Origin: Lophius americanus
Lineage: Eukaryota > Chordata > Actinopteri > Lophiiformes > Lophiidae
Assembly (NCBI GenBank): GCA_037951165.1
Contig: JBBDHG010000187.1
Coordinates: 1,495,501-1,559,500 of the forward strand
DNA: 64,000 nt
Reading direction: 5' to 3'
Shown here piece after piece: positions 1 through 37,079 of this stretch (its first letter is position 1; each line of letters begins with the position of its first letter). The translations under genes were made by a program, and so were the position numbers. The notes below the pieces were generated by a model. That model made no database searches. It worked only from the letters and a program-made list of their open reading frames with translations, and was not told the origin of the DNA.

Positions 1-439
1 TAAAAAGAAACGCCCGCGTGACCACTACTGAAGCAAATCATTTACAAACCACTGCATTGCTGCAGCTCCTGCGTAGTGAGCAGCTTCAGAGTCAAGTGCA
101 GGACACAGCACTTGTAGACTGCAATGAATCTGGCAGAGGAAGTACTGGTCCAGGCTCCAACTGGCAGGAGGAAGCCTGCATAGGCTGGTGTACAGTGCCC
201 CCTTCTGTCATATCGGTATACATGACCTAAATTACGCAGCAAAAACCAATAAATAGGCTTTTGTGTGTAACAACCTGAAACAGTGGTGCTGAAAAGCATG
301 AAATGCTCAGATAAAGAGTTGTTAAGAGGTTAGAGGGATTGCCGCTGCAGCATCAACCTCCATGTTTAACCTGGATGTGGTCTTAATGGCTTGCACTCAA
401 TGCATTTGGCTGAGAGAAAGTTCAGGATCCAAATGTATG

Positions 440-545
440 ATGACTTAAAGTACATTTACTAAAGTACTGCAACTAAGTACGAGTTTGAGGCTTATTTAGG
501 AGTGTTTCCATATTATTCTATTCTTACTAGTCTAAATTCCAAAGC
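440..545. repeat. Dispersed teleost repeat fragment
   Basis: The core at 446-470 (acttaaagtacatttact, then aaagtactgc) resembles a very common teleost repeat built on strings of 'aagtac'. That repeat normally begins and ends with a motif like 'ccaccactg'. A longer copy appears to lie at 38265-38825. Assignment is by eye and the transposon class is not established. Confidence 0.4.
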
Positions 546-559
546 CAAATGCTGTACTT

Positions 560-583
560 ATTTATTATTATTATTATTATTAT
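560..583. repeat. ATT trinucleotide microsatellite
   Basis: This is an uninterrupted run of about eight TAT/ATT units. It is not attached to a recognisable LINE tail here, unlike the runs at 26321-26348 and 36792-36850. Confidence 0.9.
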
Positions 584-1111
584 CCAGTCACGGTTGACAC
601 ACCTTCATCATTAGGCTACCGTCTTCCTGCTGTCTCCTTAACATGATTCTCTCCATTCATCTAGCTCTTATATGTCTCTGCCCATTCCTTGTTTATCCAT
701 CATCCTCAGCTTTCATCAGTCTCAGCAGAGTCATCAGCCGCCATTACCCTTCCATCACAATCTCCCTTAAGAGTGTGACATTTCTGACGGATTAATAATC
801 ATACATAATCATTTGTAATAGTCATCTCCACTTCAATATTCGTCTCTCCTGGTTGAACTACATTTGTTTGATCGCTGCAGTCATGTGTTACTTTCAGATT
901 GTAATTTTTCATACCCTTGTACCTTCATCATAAACCAAAAGTTTGAGTTTTTTCCATATGTGGATAATATATTTTTATATTTTCAAACTCTTAACCTTAA
1001 TGAAACTATTAAAAAACTGTCTTGGATTATTAAAGATGTGTGGTTCTCACAGTACAACAATTGTACAAACAGACTTTAATGATATTTTCAAATAGGCTAA
1101 CTGAAAAGATA

Positions 1112-1421
1112 ACCTCCCTGGCGGAGGTAATAAAAATAAAATAATAATCCGTTTGGAGTAGTGATGTCATAATGTAGCTATTGATGCCTTTGTTCGTTTG
1201 ATTCTTCTAATGGTCTCTTGGGGGTGGAGCTGGGGGCTTAGTGGGCTGAGGAGAGAACCTGGGGTGTTAAGGCGCAAGAGATTACCAGCCAGAGAATATT
1301 TAAGAGATAGTCAGAGTTTGTTTGAATTGTCAGTAGATTTAGAGGCTGGCGATAACTCGGACATTAATTGAGTAATCTGCATGAATGTCTCCTAAACCTT
1401 AGGTACCGTTGTGCCTTGGTT
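1112..1421. mobile_element. Non-autonomous repeat, copy 1 (pairs with 41709-42071)
   Basis: From about 1154 to 1421 this stretch is clearly homologous to 41745-42060. Shared landmarks include 'gtttggagtagtgatgtcat', 'ggtggagctgggggc', 'gtcagtagatttagaggc' and 'ggtaccgttgtgcc'. It starts with acctccctggcggaggt at 1112-1128, a near-palindrome that looks like two element termini joined together. Family knowledge: teleost genomes carry abundant repeats with 'acctccgcca...tggcggaggt' ends. The transposon superfamily is not determined. Confidence 0.65.
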
Positions 1422-1794
1422 CTATGGTGTTTTATACTGGTGAGGAACAATGTCAACAATTGTCTGCTTAAGATAATGCCCTGCTCAAAGTATATGAGTG
1501 TGAAACAGAGCATAAAACAAATAGCTAAACACAAGAAGAAAGTGCGAGAGAAAGAAACAAAGTAGATACCCTTTTCTAGTTATAGTAGAGAAAAGCTATT
1601 TTTTTCAAAAGCGATTTTACGGGTTTTTTAAAAAGTGTAATCAGAAAGGTTGCTGGAAACTACAGTGAAAATTTAGTGGAGTACAAATATAAAATTGCAT
1701 AAAATGGAAATAATCATGAAAAGTACACATTCTAGTAGCTAAATACAATATATATTATTACATGCACTTTGTTACTGTCTGCCACTGGTGAGTT

Positions 1795-1935
1795 CTTTTT
1801 TTACTTCTTCTGTCGGCTCATCCCTTTAGTGGTTGCCACAGTGGATCATCTCGTTCGACAAATTGATATGGAATTTGTTTTACACTGACTCGTGACCTCT
1901 ATGCTGCTGGACATGGTGGAAAAATCAAACGGACT
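1795..1935. repeat. Dispersed teleost repeat fragment
   Basis: The core 'ccctttagtggttgccaca' followed by 'gtggatcatc' resembles a widespread fish repeat ('ttaggggtcgccacagcggatcat'). It is diverged, no coding remains, and the class is not assigned. Confidence 0.45.
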
Positions 1936-2059
1936 CAAAAACGATATAAGTAACCCAGAACTACACATAATTGAAATAAAAGGATTTTCCAATGACAGAT
2001 TTTGTTTAAGTTTTTATTTTTAAAAATCAAAGTGAAAATTGGAGGCTCCACTGAAGAGC

Positions 2060-2270
2060 TCGTAGGTTGTGTGATCACGTGACGTTTTTGAGGCTGGAGG
2101 GTGTAGAGTTCAAAGGTCACATCAGCGGCAGCTATAGCCGAAGAGGCTCCCTGAGTGGCGGTGGTTAAGAGAGTACTATGACATGTTTATCCGTGGATCT
2201 AGGTAGCAGGTTGGCTCTTAGCTAACATCCTGCTGCTTCTTTCTTCTCATTGGAGGGTCCAACTACCTTT
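2060..2270 (+). promoter_or_regulatory. nipa2: Candidate nipa2 promoter with E-box palindrome
   Basis: The palindrome TCACGTGA lies at 2075-2082 and overlaps a CRE-like half-site (TGACGT, 2080-2085). A moderately GC-richer stretch follows, such as 2130-2165. USF and TFE/MITF-family bHLH-Zip factors bind CACGTG cores. The site is about 880 bp upstream of the nipa2 start codon, a suitable place for a promoter and an untranslated first exon, but no TATA box or defined transcription start can be seen. The promoter role is inferred. Confidence 0.35.
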
Positions 2271-2864
2271 GAACAGGTTTGTCATAAACGTATATCATAT
2301 TTAAGGCGTCTAAAAGCAAAAAAACAACCTACTCTGATATCGCTAGCTAACCAGTTAGCCATTATGCTAACCTAAGCTACGGTGTCTAACACGAAGGAGA
2401 TAAGCAGATGCATACTGTGAAATTACTTTTAACGCAAATCTGTGGCAGTACCTTTGTTTTATTAGCGCTAAGAATAGTCAAATCACATGTTTTAGTCTGG
2501 TAGTGATTTAACAGCATTAAAGGCGGTCCCATACTAGCTGGTTAACGAGCTGCACCTAGCATGCTCTGTTCAAAGGCGTGACACTTCCTGAATTCCTGTT
2601 TTTAAAAAGGACGTTGACATAGCAGCGTAATGTACGAAACCCAAATAACCGGTTGGCACTTAAGAAGTGTCTTTATTAAGTGAGTGTGTTGAGCAAAAAG
2701 GGTAGATGGTACTGAACATCCTGTTACTCAGATGGATTTTTCTTCCCCTTTCGATCATTGTAACATCAAATGTGGAGACGGTAGGTCTCGTTATTACCTC
2801 ACTTTTTGATGCCTTCTCTTCAGTAGCTGCTGAATGTTTTATCCCCCATATGTTCTGCTCTCAG

Positions 2865-2956
2865 GTGTCTGGGCTGGCCGCAACTGCAGTTTTGGTCAGC
2901 ATCTACATTGTTGGGCTGTAAATGTGACGGGCCACAACAACATATCCAACGTCATC
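2865..2956 (+). other. nipa2: nipa2 5' UTR part of first coding exon
   Basis: A pyrimidine-rich tract ending in tgttctgctctcag (2851-2864) is a good splice acceptor. It implies that the exon carrying the start codon begins at 2865 and that at least one untranslated exon lies upstream. The open frame that runs into this segment from 2834 has a stop-free leader, but family comparison places translation initiation at the ATG at 2957. Confidence 0.55.
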
Positions 2957-5121
2957 ATGGGACAGGACAGAGGAAAGTATGATTTCTACATAGGGCTGGG
3001 ATTAGCCATCAGCTCTAGCATCTTCATCGGTGGAAGCTTTATCCTGAAGAAGAAAGGACTCCTTCGGCTGGCAAAGAAGGGGTCAATGCGAGCAGGTACA
3101 AACCTTTTTTGTATTACTCACAAGCAACTAACCCTGCAAGGAGGAATTTGTTTGAATTCAGTCAGACAAATGAAGGCACTCCCTTTTCTAGTTTAGCAAC
3201 TTGAAAGACAGCAAAGATGTCAAACCGGTGGGCACAGCCCCTTTATTCAACTTAGTTTTGTGTGTTTGTGTATATCATTGTTTTTGTGAGTCATCAGCAT
3301 TCACTTATCACTCGCAAGTCATTGACTTCACCCTTTCACATGCTCTTCAGCTCAAACCCAATACTCCTTCCTATATGTAGTTGTGAAGCTCACAAAAGTC
3401 ACATTTTGATTACATACAAATGTTATTTTGATAAACTTGAGTCACGTGTATTAAAATTTGCCTTTCAGGCCAAGGAGGTCATGCATATCTCAAAGAATGG
3501 CTGTGGTGGGCTGGTTTATTATCAAGTAAGTGATGGCACACTCTAGTTAGAATGTAAAGAAGTTGGCATGGATCTCATTATTTGCAGGTTGAGTAATTTT
3601 GAGATGAGGTCGGAGTTGAAAACATACTTTGCGCATGTAACTTGTTTTTGCCATGACCAGTACTGTGAGTTGTCAGTTCTTGATATTTATTGAAACATCA
3701 CGCTGACAATTGCTAAGATGGTCAAAAACACATTTGTCTTGATTTCTTAACATCTTTTAGCCTTTAAATTATCTAAACTCTTACTTGTATCGGTGGGTAT
3801 CTATAATCAGTTGCTGCAGAACCCTTAGACCTCAGAGAGTAATTGTTTTAACCCTCTCTGCCTTCATTAAAACACTGTAATCTTCCTCTTTATGTGAGCT
3901 GGTCATTTTAATGTATCTTAATCATTCACAGTGGGAGCTGGTGAAGCAGCAAACTTTGCCGCATATGCTTTTGCTCCTGCAACTTTAGTTACCCCACTGG
4001 GAGCCCTCAGTGTGCTCGTCAGGTACGTATAAATTATTGTATGAGGTGCATGACATTTCCTTATGTTTGTAAATGCTCTCATGAAGCAGAGTGACTGTAG
4101 TTGACTTTCAATGCCTTGCAGTGCGGTACTTTCATCGTACTTCCTGACAGAGCGGTTAAACTTGCATGGTAAGCTTGGCTGCCTGCTCAGCATACTGGGC
4201 TCAACTACCATGGTGATTCATGCTCCGAAAGAAGAGGATATCAACAGCCTTGAACACATGACCAAGAAACTAGTTGACCCAGGTACAGAAACTGAACTAA
4301 CAGATGCTGTCCAGAAAATGTATTCTAGGTCCATCTTTGTCACTCCTTTTATGATAAAAATATTAAGACTGCAATTAAATCCATATTTGATGAAATGGTG
4401 CCAATTTCTCTTAAAATTAAACATTACAAACATCCATATTCTCATTCGTTTAAGTCTAACCAAATCTCCCTTTTTCTCAGGGTTTTTCCTCTTTGCCACT
4501 CTCGTCATCATCGTGGCACTCATCTTCATATTTGTTGTGGGTCCCCGCCACGGTCAGAGCAATATCCTTGTGTACATCACCATCTGCTCAGTAATTGGGG
4601 CACTATCTGTTTCCTGCGTCAAAGGACTGGGTATTGCCATCAAGGTAGCAATCGCCGGGGAAAACGTGGTGAGAAATCCACTGGCATGGATCCTGCTTCT
4701 GGGTCTGGTGGCCTGCGTGAGCACACAGATCAACTACTTGAACAAGGCTCTGGACATATTCAACACCTCTCTAGTGACTCCCATCTACTACGTATTCTTC
4801 ACCACATCCGTGCTCACCTGCTCCGCCATCCTCTTCAAGGAGTGGGAGCACATGGGCGCCGACGATGTGATCGGCACCCTCAGCGGCTTCTTAACCATCA
4901 TCGTTGGAATCTTCTTGCTCCACGCCTTTAAAGATGTCAGTGTTAGCTTGGCAGCTCTCGCTGTTTCCATGAAGAAGGAAGAGCGGGCTGTTCCCACAGC
5001 CAACGGCACGGGGTCCCACAGCACCTACGAACTACTTAACGAGGACGACAGAGAGATGGGACCGCCTTTTGATAGCATCTCCAGAAGAAATGGGGCAATG
5101 ACGTCCACAATGGATCATTAA
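2957..5121 (+). CDS. nipa2: NIPA2 magnesium transporter family protein
   Basis: Coding exons are 2957-3095, 3469-3525, 3932-4022, 4122-4282 and 4481-5121. All have GT-AG borders and together give 1089 nt, or 362 residues; human NIPA2 has 360. The protein opens MGQDRGKYDFYIGLGLA and has roughly nine hydrophobic membrane segments, at about residues 11-30, 58-80, 84-104, 112-129, 152-169, 177-196, 218-234, 247-266 and 278-296. A polar cytoplasmic tail follows. Conserved family landmarks include SIFIGGSFILKKKGL, FVVGPRHGQ and QINYLNKALDIFN. NIPA2 is known as a Mg2+ transporter of the plasma membrane and early endosomes. The start is fixed by similarity to human NIPA2. The C-terminal tail (after residue 310) is divergent, as is usual. 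The neighbouring cyfip1 is convergent, as in human 15q11.2. NIPA1 is excluded because the N-terminus and C-terminus match NIPA2 better. Confidence 0.95.
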
Positions 5122-5576
5122 GGAACTTTTTTTTCTTTCTCTCCCTCGGCCCGCAAAAGACTCACCAACTGTGGCATTGTTGTATCTTATGAAATCGGTA
5201 AGACAATCATCTGTATGTGGAACGTGAGTAGGAGAGACCAGCGGATTGTATCTAAACTTTTAATTTGCCTTATTTTCTCAAAATATGACTCGGTCATATT
5301 TACTTAGAACTTCCTTTCATTCCTCTGTAGCGCTGTAAATAGGTTTTCTAAGAAATGTTTTGCTATATGTACATGTATATTCATGCACTGACTTATTCTA
5401 TGATCAGAAAGATAAAAGTTTTAATATATTCTTTAAGGGGTCCTGCTGACAATGAATACTGTTAAAATGAGTTTTGTGATACTTGAAAGTAACACTGTTG
5501 GAAATAACTCTGAACCTTTTTTTTGTAGATATATACATGAAAAGCTCACAGGATCAACCAACAGCTCTGTTATATA

Positions 5577-5590
5577 TTTATTGAATTAAA
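5577..5590. terminator. Facing poly(A) signals for cyfip1 and nipa2
   Basis: On the minus strand AATAAA (tttatt, 5577-5582) faces a plus-strand ATTAAA at 5585-5590, only 2 nt away. The plus-strand signal is 464 nt past the nipa2 stop and the minus-strand one is 421 nt past the cyfip1 stop. Both distances are reasonable for 3' UTRs, so the two transcripts probably end at, or slightly overlap, the same point. Another minus-strand ATTAAA lies near 5877. Use of these signals is inferred. Confidence 0.45.
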
Positions 5591-6002
5591 ATGATTAAAA
5601 CAATTGAAACAAGGCACAGTGAATAATTGCTTCAGAGTATGAACTTTTTTCCATTCAAATATATAGCATGCTTGGTCAATAATATAGAAAATACACATTT
5701 ACTTCCACCACTGCAAACCCTTAAATACTCCTGTGAAGAAACTAACTGCCCTTCCCTGATCTAAAGCATTCTGCAAGTATAAAAGAATCCAAAGGGGGGA
5801 GATATCTATTGATTTCTGATAAGGCACGAGTGAATATTAAAAAAAAAACAGACGAACATGTCCCCACCTCTTTACATTTAATAGTCCTCTGCTACTAAAG
5901 ACCTGAAGTGAGGGAGGAATATTTGTGGATACTCTGGTAATGCTGACAGTGTTTGGAAATTCATGCTGGTCCACAGTATCAACATTGTTTAGCAGCAGCA
6001 CC

Positions 6003-31239
<25,237 letters not shown>

Positions 31240-31808
31240 TTTGCTGAATAGGACACAAAACAAACACGTTTACAATTTTGTTCTGGACCTGGACCTGTAG
31301 TTGTTATAAAGCATTGCAGCCTTTATTCCCAGGCAATAAAAGCTGACCCACCAGACTCAATTTACTGTGCTTTTATTGTTGGTGTGTTCCGTTTTTTTGT
31401 TGTATACCATTTTGGTTTGGCAGCAGAAGTCACACCAGAGGGTGTATAAGGGAAACATTTTGCGTGCAGAAGGATTAAAAAATTCAATAGGCAGCGTGAA
31501 TGAAGCAGCACAGCAGAATTTTATTGTAGTATGAATAAAATATAAATTAACATATGAATATATTTCTGAATAATTAAATTATATTTATAGAATATATCCA
31601 TGTACAGGCCATGATTTTAACATATTATTTTGTATTATTCATTCTAACTGTAACTTAAATGAATCGTAAATAGAACATTTGTGTCAGAGGCCACAGATAC
31701 CCCTCTACTGGAAAACCTCTATTTGTCATGAGGTTCATGTCAGCAAACTGACCAAAGTTCAGATATGCCTAAATGCAAACATAAAAAAATTAAAGTAACA
31801 AATTATAC

Positions 31809-31871
31809 CCGAGTTGAATCATCCAGGCCACCGGAGCTGCCGGGTCTCTTGCAGCGGAGGATTCAACTCGG
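31809..31871. repeat. 12-bp perfect inverted repeat in a GC-rich patch
   Basis: CCGAGTTGAATC (31809-31820) and GATTCAACTCGG (31860-31871) are exact reverse complements, separated by 39 GC-rich bases. The patch 31800-31930 is visibly more GC- and CpG-rich than its surroundings and starts about 560 bp upstream of the cyfip1 start codon. It could be a hairpin in RNA or a regulatory palindrome; the function is unknown. Confidence 0.85.
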
Positions 31872-34800
31872 CTCGGCCTCCGGCCTCCTTTCCTGTGCAG
31901 CTGCTGGGAAGGAGGCTGGCGGTGCAGAGCCAATCTAAAAGTAGAATATTGGCATAGAAAGGAAAAAGCTTGGAGCTCTGTGTTTTGTTTCAAAGAAGGA
32001 GTTTATGAATGATAAAAAAAAACAACCACTACTGTTTCTGACTGTGCTACACGATTGTAGCTTTCCAGCCTCTCAGCCATATTAAGCTAATTCGCTTGGC
32101 TAGTTAGCAACCGGACAAGCTATGAGGCGAGAACGGGCACTTTATTTTTTACTGCCAGGATAAGTGACAACAGAGCAGCTCCAAGCGACAACTAAAATAC
32201 AACTCTGACAAGACAGAGGTTCTCCAGTAATCTCTCATGACTGTGGCTACACACGTTAACGACAAACTACATCTCCCATAAACCCCCACGTCACAAATAC
32301 AAAATACCCAAAAGGTTACCCTCTTAAATAGGCAGTCAAGGGTCATGAGGGCGAGTTGAAGCAAAAATCGCTGGCTTTGTTGCAGATAAGGTTATTAATT
32401 AAAATGCTGCAGAATTTTTGTACTTCAGAAGTGAGATTGCTTTCAAGTCTGAATCGAGATCGAAATCTTTTCACTATTAGTTGCCCAGCCCCAGACAAGG
32501 GCAACGCTGTGTGCCCCTTTGGTGGATTTTAAAACCCACAATCCTAAAATAAGTAGCAAGCAGATGCAACTGCAGATGGTAAACTTCAGAGCCATCACAA
32601 GAGGCTTCCAAGTGCTCCTTGTGCAAAAAACATTGCAGATTACTTCCTACCAGAACAACCTCAAGATCAATCCACAAGTTGAGTATCCACAATCTTGTTT
32701 ATCTATATATGTGCTGTATATCCAATGATATTTTCCATCAAATTGGCTTCAAATGGCCACAGGGATGCAAGCATATTTTTGCAACTCTCCACGTACATGT
32801 ATAGATACATCTATAATGAAGCTCAAGCAGGTGAATCTGGGTTAAACATTTCTTCCCAGATCTTGTGGAAACTTTTATTTTGTTTACTAAAAATTGAGAA
32901 CATTATTTGACAGAAAGTGTGACAGAAATAAATGATATTGTAATAACAGCGTATTATCACAAAAGGTGTGACATTTGCTGCTTTCCTGCCTCATTTTAAA
33001 ATGATGTCAATAATTCCAGGCACAAACTAAAACAAAACTTTGAAGAAGACATATTGCTGAAGCCTTTATATATTCTACAATTTCCCCACAGGATACCAAA
33101 AGTACGGTGCATGCATTAAATTGGATCTAACAAAAATAGATGAGTGCTGTAGGTATAGGTGATGTGGTATGCTTCTGCATTCTCATGCAGACTGCTGACC
33201 TCTGGACGTCACTGAACAATCAAAAAACCACAGCGACCGTTACTGACAGCGAGTCAAATACTAATGCACAGTGACTAACAGACGACACAAAAGCCTGGCA
33301 GTCACTGCATGCACAGGACCTGGGTCAGAGGGGGTCACTGCCCTGCTGCTCTGTAGGAGCTCAGAGCACAGAAAGAGACTGTGTATATTCTTTAAAGACT
33401 GATACCACACACATTAACACATTAACCCTATAGAAGTCCCTCCAACAGGGAGATCTTCAGTAACGCTCCCTGCTCCCTCATGGAACCATTGTGGAAAACA
33501 CAGAGTACCAACCCTCTAACATATGGGATACAAATGTCGCTATTCAAAAGAGTACAGTAGTTTCAGCACCAACATAGTGATGTAGATATAGTCATATCCC
33601 AGGACAACCCTTTTTCATCATAATGAAAATGAATAAGTCATGGGTTCTGCTGCTCCATTTAAGAGGAATTCCAAGGTTCTCATTTTCCTTATCTGCTCTG
33701 CAACAAATCTATTTATCTCTTAAACCTGTTTATCTTCAAGTACTTAGATTAAATAAAATCACAACATTGTTAGCAGTAGACGTTATGAGAAGCAGCATCA
33801 CTACCTTGACAAACACAGAGTTTGTCTCTGTTCCTGGTAAATGGATTAATAATGAAAGTCACACCTTCATGTGAGACTGCAGCGCCTTCCCTCCTCAGAC
33901 ACAATGAACTTGAAAAGAAACAATAGTCGAGTTTTCATTTGAATAGCATTTGTGGGCTTTTGTCCATATGGACTAAAAACTGCAGGAATTGTAAAGCGTT
34001 TGATAAATAGTAGAGTTAATTTACTGTTCATACAATATTACAGGTTAACACAGGCTATGAAGCCAATAGTGTTTTATTTTGGATCAATGCGTGAGTGCGG
34101 AGCCAACAAAACTCAGCATTTTGTATTGATGCAACACAATAACGAATGTCATTCAACTGTGATGGGATTGAAAATAGGTGTGGTTAGTTAGGGTGAAACT
34201 CTGTTTTTGAAATGACGGAAGTCAGATGGGAGGGTGTTTCTAAAGCAGTTTTCTGAATAGTTGTCCAAAATGACCTTTAAAGAGTTAAGTAAGCAGCAGG
34301 TCAGACTACCGGTCAGTATTCTCAGCTACAGAAAAGGGAAGTATGAATCTCAGACAACCGGAGCATGTGATGCACTTCAACACACAGAATGACTAGAAGA
34401 GCAGTTGGAGGTCCAAGAAACTGAAAGTAACCAATGAAAGGGATATACATATTGGACCATAGTTGTTCCGTGATCCGTACAGACCGCCATCCACAATTCG
34501 GCACGTATTTGAACAATATCAAAGATCAAGATCATTTGTAAAATCTAATAATGATCAGAGGTGATCCGGGAGGCCTAGTTTGATGAAATCAGCACGAGGC
34601 TGAGCAGCCTCACTTGAGGCCGATTGGCTGCCGCTTACACACATGCGCCGTACACACACGCCAAACATGAGCCACCAGGGCTTCAAACATCTCACAAGTA
34701 AACCTAAAAACAGGAAGAACAAAATAAGTGGTGGAGGAACGACCCCGAAAACGTTAGGCACAACGAACCTAAACACACACTTCAAGGAGCACACCCGAGG

Positions 34801-36749
34801 AACTTAATTATTTCAAATAATCTAACGGGAGCTCACAGCAAGACACGAGCCCTGAACTCCCAACATCAACAACACAAATCCAACATTTGTATAAACGGAA
34901 AGAGGCAACGGAACCAGGCATACAAAGTTTTCATTTACCTTTGAAATGTCATACAAGTGGTTTGAGAAACGTATTGAGGGTACATACATTTCAACAGGTC
35001 AGAATACATATACAATGCCAACCATGCTTAGTTCCACCGTAATCCTTCAAAATAAGAGCACTTAAAATACAGTGCTCGTTACGATTTTAAAACATCTTAA
35101 AAGAAAAAATCGTAATTGGCCAAAATCGGTATAAAACCAAAAGATTGGCCAAGAATATTGCAATCAATGCACCTCTAATAACAATAGTACGAAAAAAGTT
35201 TTTAAATGAAAATATTTCTATTAAAAGTTTACTATGCGTAATCAGAAACTTATTTGTCAACAAACATCACAAAGAGCAAATTCTCCGATTTATGCATGTT
35301 TATGCAACTAATGCCCATGTCCTAATAAAGTCTTGCAGATTAATAATATTATGGGGTTTAGTCAGGTGGATCTCATTCCTCATCTTCATCATCTGACGGT
35401 TCCCTACTTTTCCAGACCTTTCGTACATACGTCCTATTTTCCACAAGGGTATCTATCCTTAACTTTTCAATTTTGGTATACCTGCATTGTTGTTATTTTA
35501 GCACGGTCCTAAGACGGTACACCCAGTGTCAATTAGAATATCTTTTGAGATGGTCTTTTTATATTACTTTTTTAACCCTCCTCCCAAAAGGATTTTTATT
35601 TTATTACATTGCCAAACACAATGAAACAATGTCCTCTTCAACGCAGTGCCTCATAAATATATCCGAGTCAAAATATTGCTACTATATTAATTGTATTTAA
35701 CTGGAGAGACGCATCTTCTCATATGCCATTTAGACTGTAACAATATTAATCTAGTTTTACTCAGTATGGGCCTCACATCCTGATTCCAGGTCTTCTATTG
35801 AAACATCTGTTCCAGGTCTTCCCATCATTCAATTTGGTTGAGATCGCAGTTTTCAGGTGAATTGGAGTCATACAATAAATAATTCTGATATAGCAACTTT
35901 GCTTAGATTGTCCTTTCACATAATATCCTACATGATTTTGATGGTATAGTGAGAATATTGTTTTGATTTGATGAGTTGAAGGCATTTGAAGAAAAAAAAA
36001 ATTAAATCCATGTATTTTTTTGTGAAATATGGTTTTACTACTGCTTTTACTTTTTAAAAGAATAATTGTCTTAATCTGGGTGCAGAGATTCAGTGAAAAG
36101 AGGCACACAAAGCCGTTGTTTGCACGAAGGACAGAAGATCGTGGACACTAGAGCCTCTCGTATTATTTAAGTCTGAAGTATTTGAGTGTTTTGGATTCCT
36201 AGTTAAATAGACTTATGATGCAGGATAATATAACGTATAACACTTTCACCTGTATGCAGTCAACCAGAAAGCTGTCCGACAATGCAGTGAATCAAGTACG
36301 GCCAAATATTTGAGGACAATGTTGCACCTTGGGATTTGGATCAAATCAGAACGGGCTCGGGATTAACCTAATGCAGTGGGATGGTTATTGCTGGAGACAT
36401 GAGGCAATACTCCATTGTGGGAAAAGAAAAAGTGGTATGGTTATGGTCAAAGTGCTTGATGGCACAGCATGGACTCACTTCAGTATGGAAGTCGGGCCTG
36501 GTCTTTATGAACAGGAAAAGATTAAAAATTGCCGACTGAGACATCTCCTCAAACTCTCACCACAGGTGAATGGGTCTTCAAGAGCAGCAGAAAGCTCTTT
36601 TTCATTCAAGACCATGGATAATTGTCCCTAACTTTAAGTAAAAGTGCATCAAGTTCTTTAAGTAGAAAATGGAAAGTTATGTGAATCTTTATATTTGATT
36701 TTTACTGATCTGAAAACCTGTGAATTCTGTGATCAGTTCTGCATTTCAT

Positions 36750-36850
36750 AGAGATTTGATCCAAATGTAAAGTGCGTTAGAAATTAAAGGTATTATTATT
36801 ATTATCAAACATACATAAATTAAATGTATTATTATTATTATTATTATTAC
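36750..36850 (+). mobile_element. L2-like LINE tail, second copy
   Basis: The text 'gagatttgatccaaatgtaa' followed by 'agtgcgttagaaattaaagg' and ATT runs is nearly the same as 26279-26348. Only the extreme 3' UTR and tail are recognisable. The ATT tail is itself duplicated, with runs near 36792-36804 and 36828-36850. Confidence 0.8.
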
Positions 36851-37079
36851 TCTGATAATGTTGGAATTTAGTACAGAGTAAAAACAAACCAAAAAGAAAC
36901 AGGTACTGACTTGAATCAAGTTCCAAGTAATTAATCATGTAAAAATGGTGGCTTTGCTTCAGTGTCTAGTTCCTATTAAGCCTGCAGCATTTACAAATGT
37001 CTCCTCAAAGAGAGGCAGGCAGGAGGAAACCCGTTGAGTCATCCCTCTCTAAGTGATCATTTATCCTGACTGTTTGGGG

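Larger units (their letters stand above)
1..2050. other. Intergenic DNA left of nipa2
   Basis: I see no convincing coding exon here on either strand; the open frames are short and lack splice context or recognisable protein families. The stretch holds fragments of dispersed fish repeats (about 440-545, 1112-1421 and 1795-1935) and an ATT microsatellite at about 560-583. In human, NIPA1 lies beyond NIPA2. No nipa1-like exon is visible in the 2.9 kb available here, so it is either further left or absent. Confidence 0.6.

Noticed and set aside
4395..4931. 178-residue second frame overlapping nipa2
   Set aside because: It is out of frame with the conserved last nipa2 exon and is low-complexity. 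A shadow frame.
36329..36631. 100-residue open frame in the cyfip1 5' region
   Set aside because: It is isolated, has no splice context or family likeness, and lies just before a LINE tail. Probably chance or repeat-derived.
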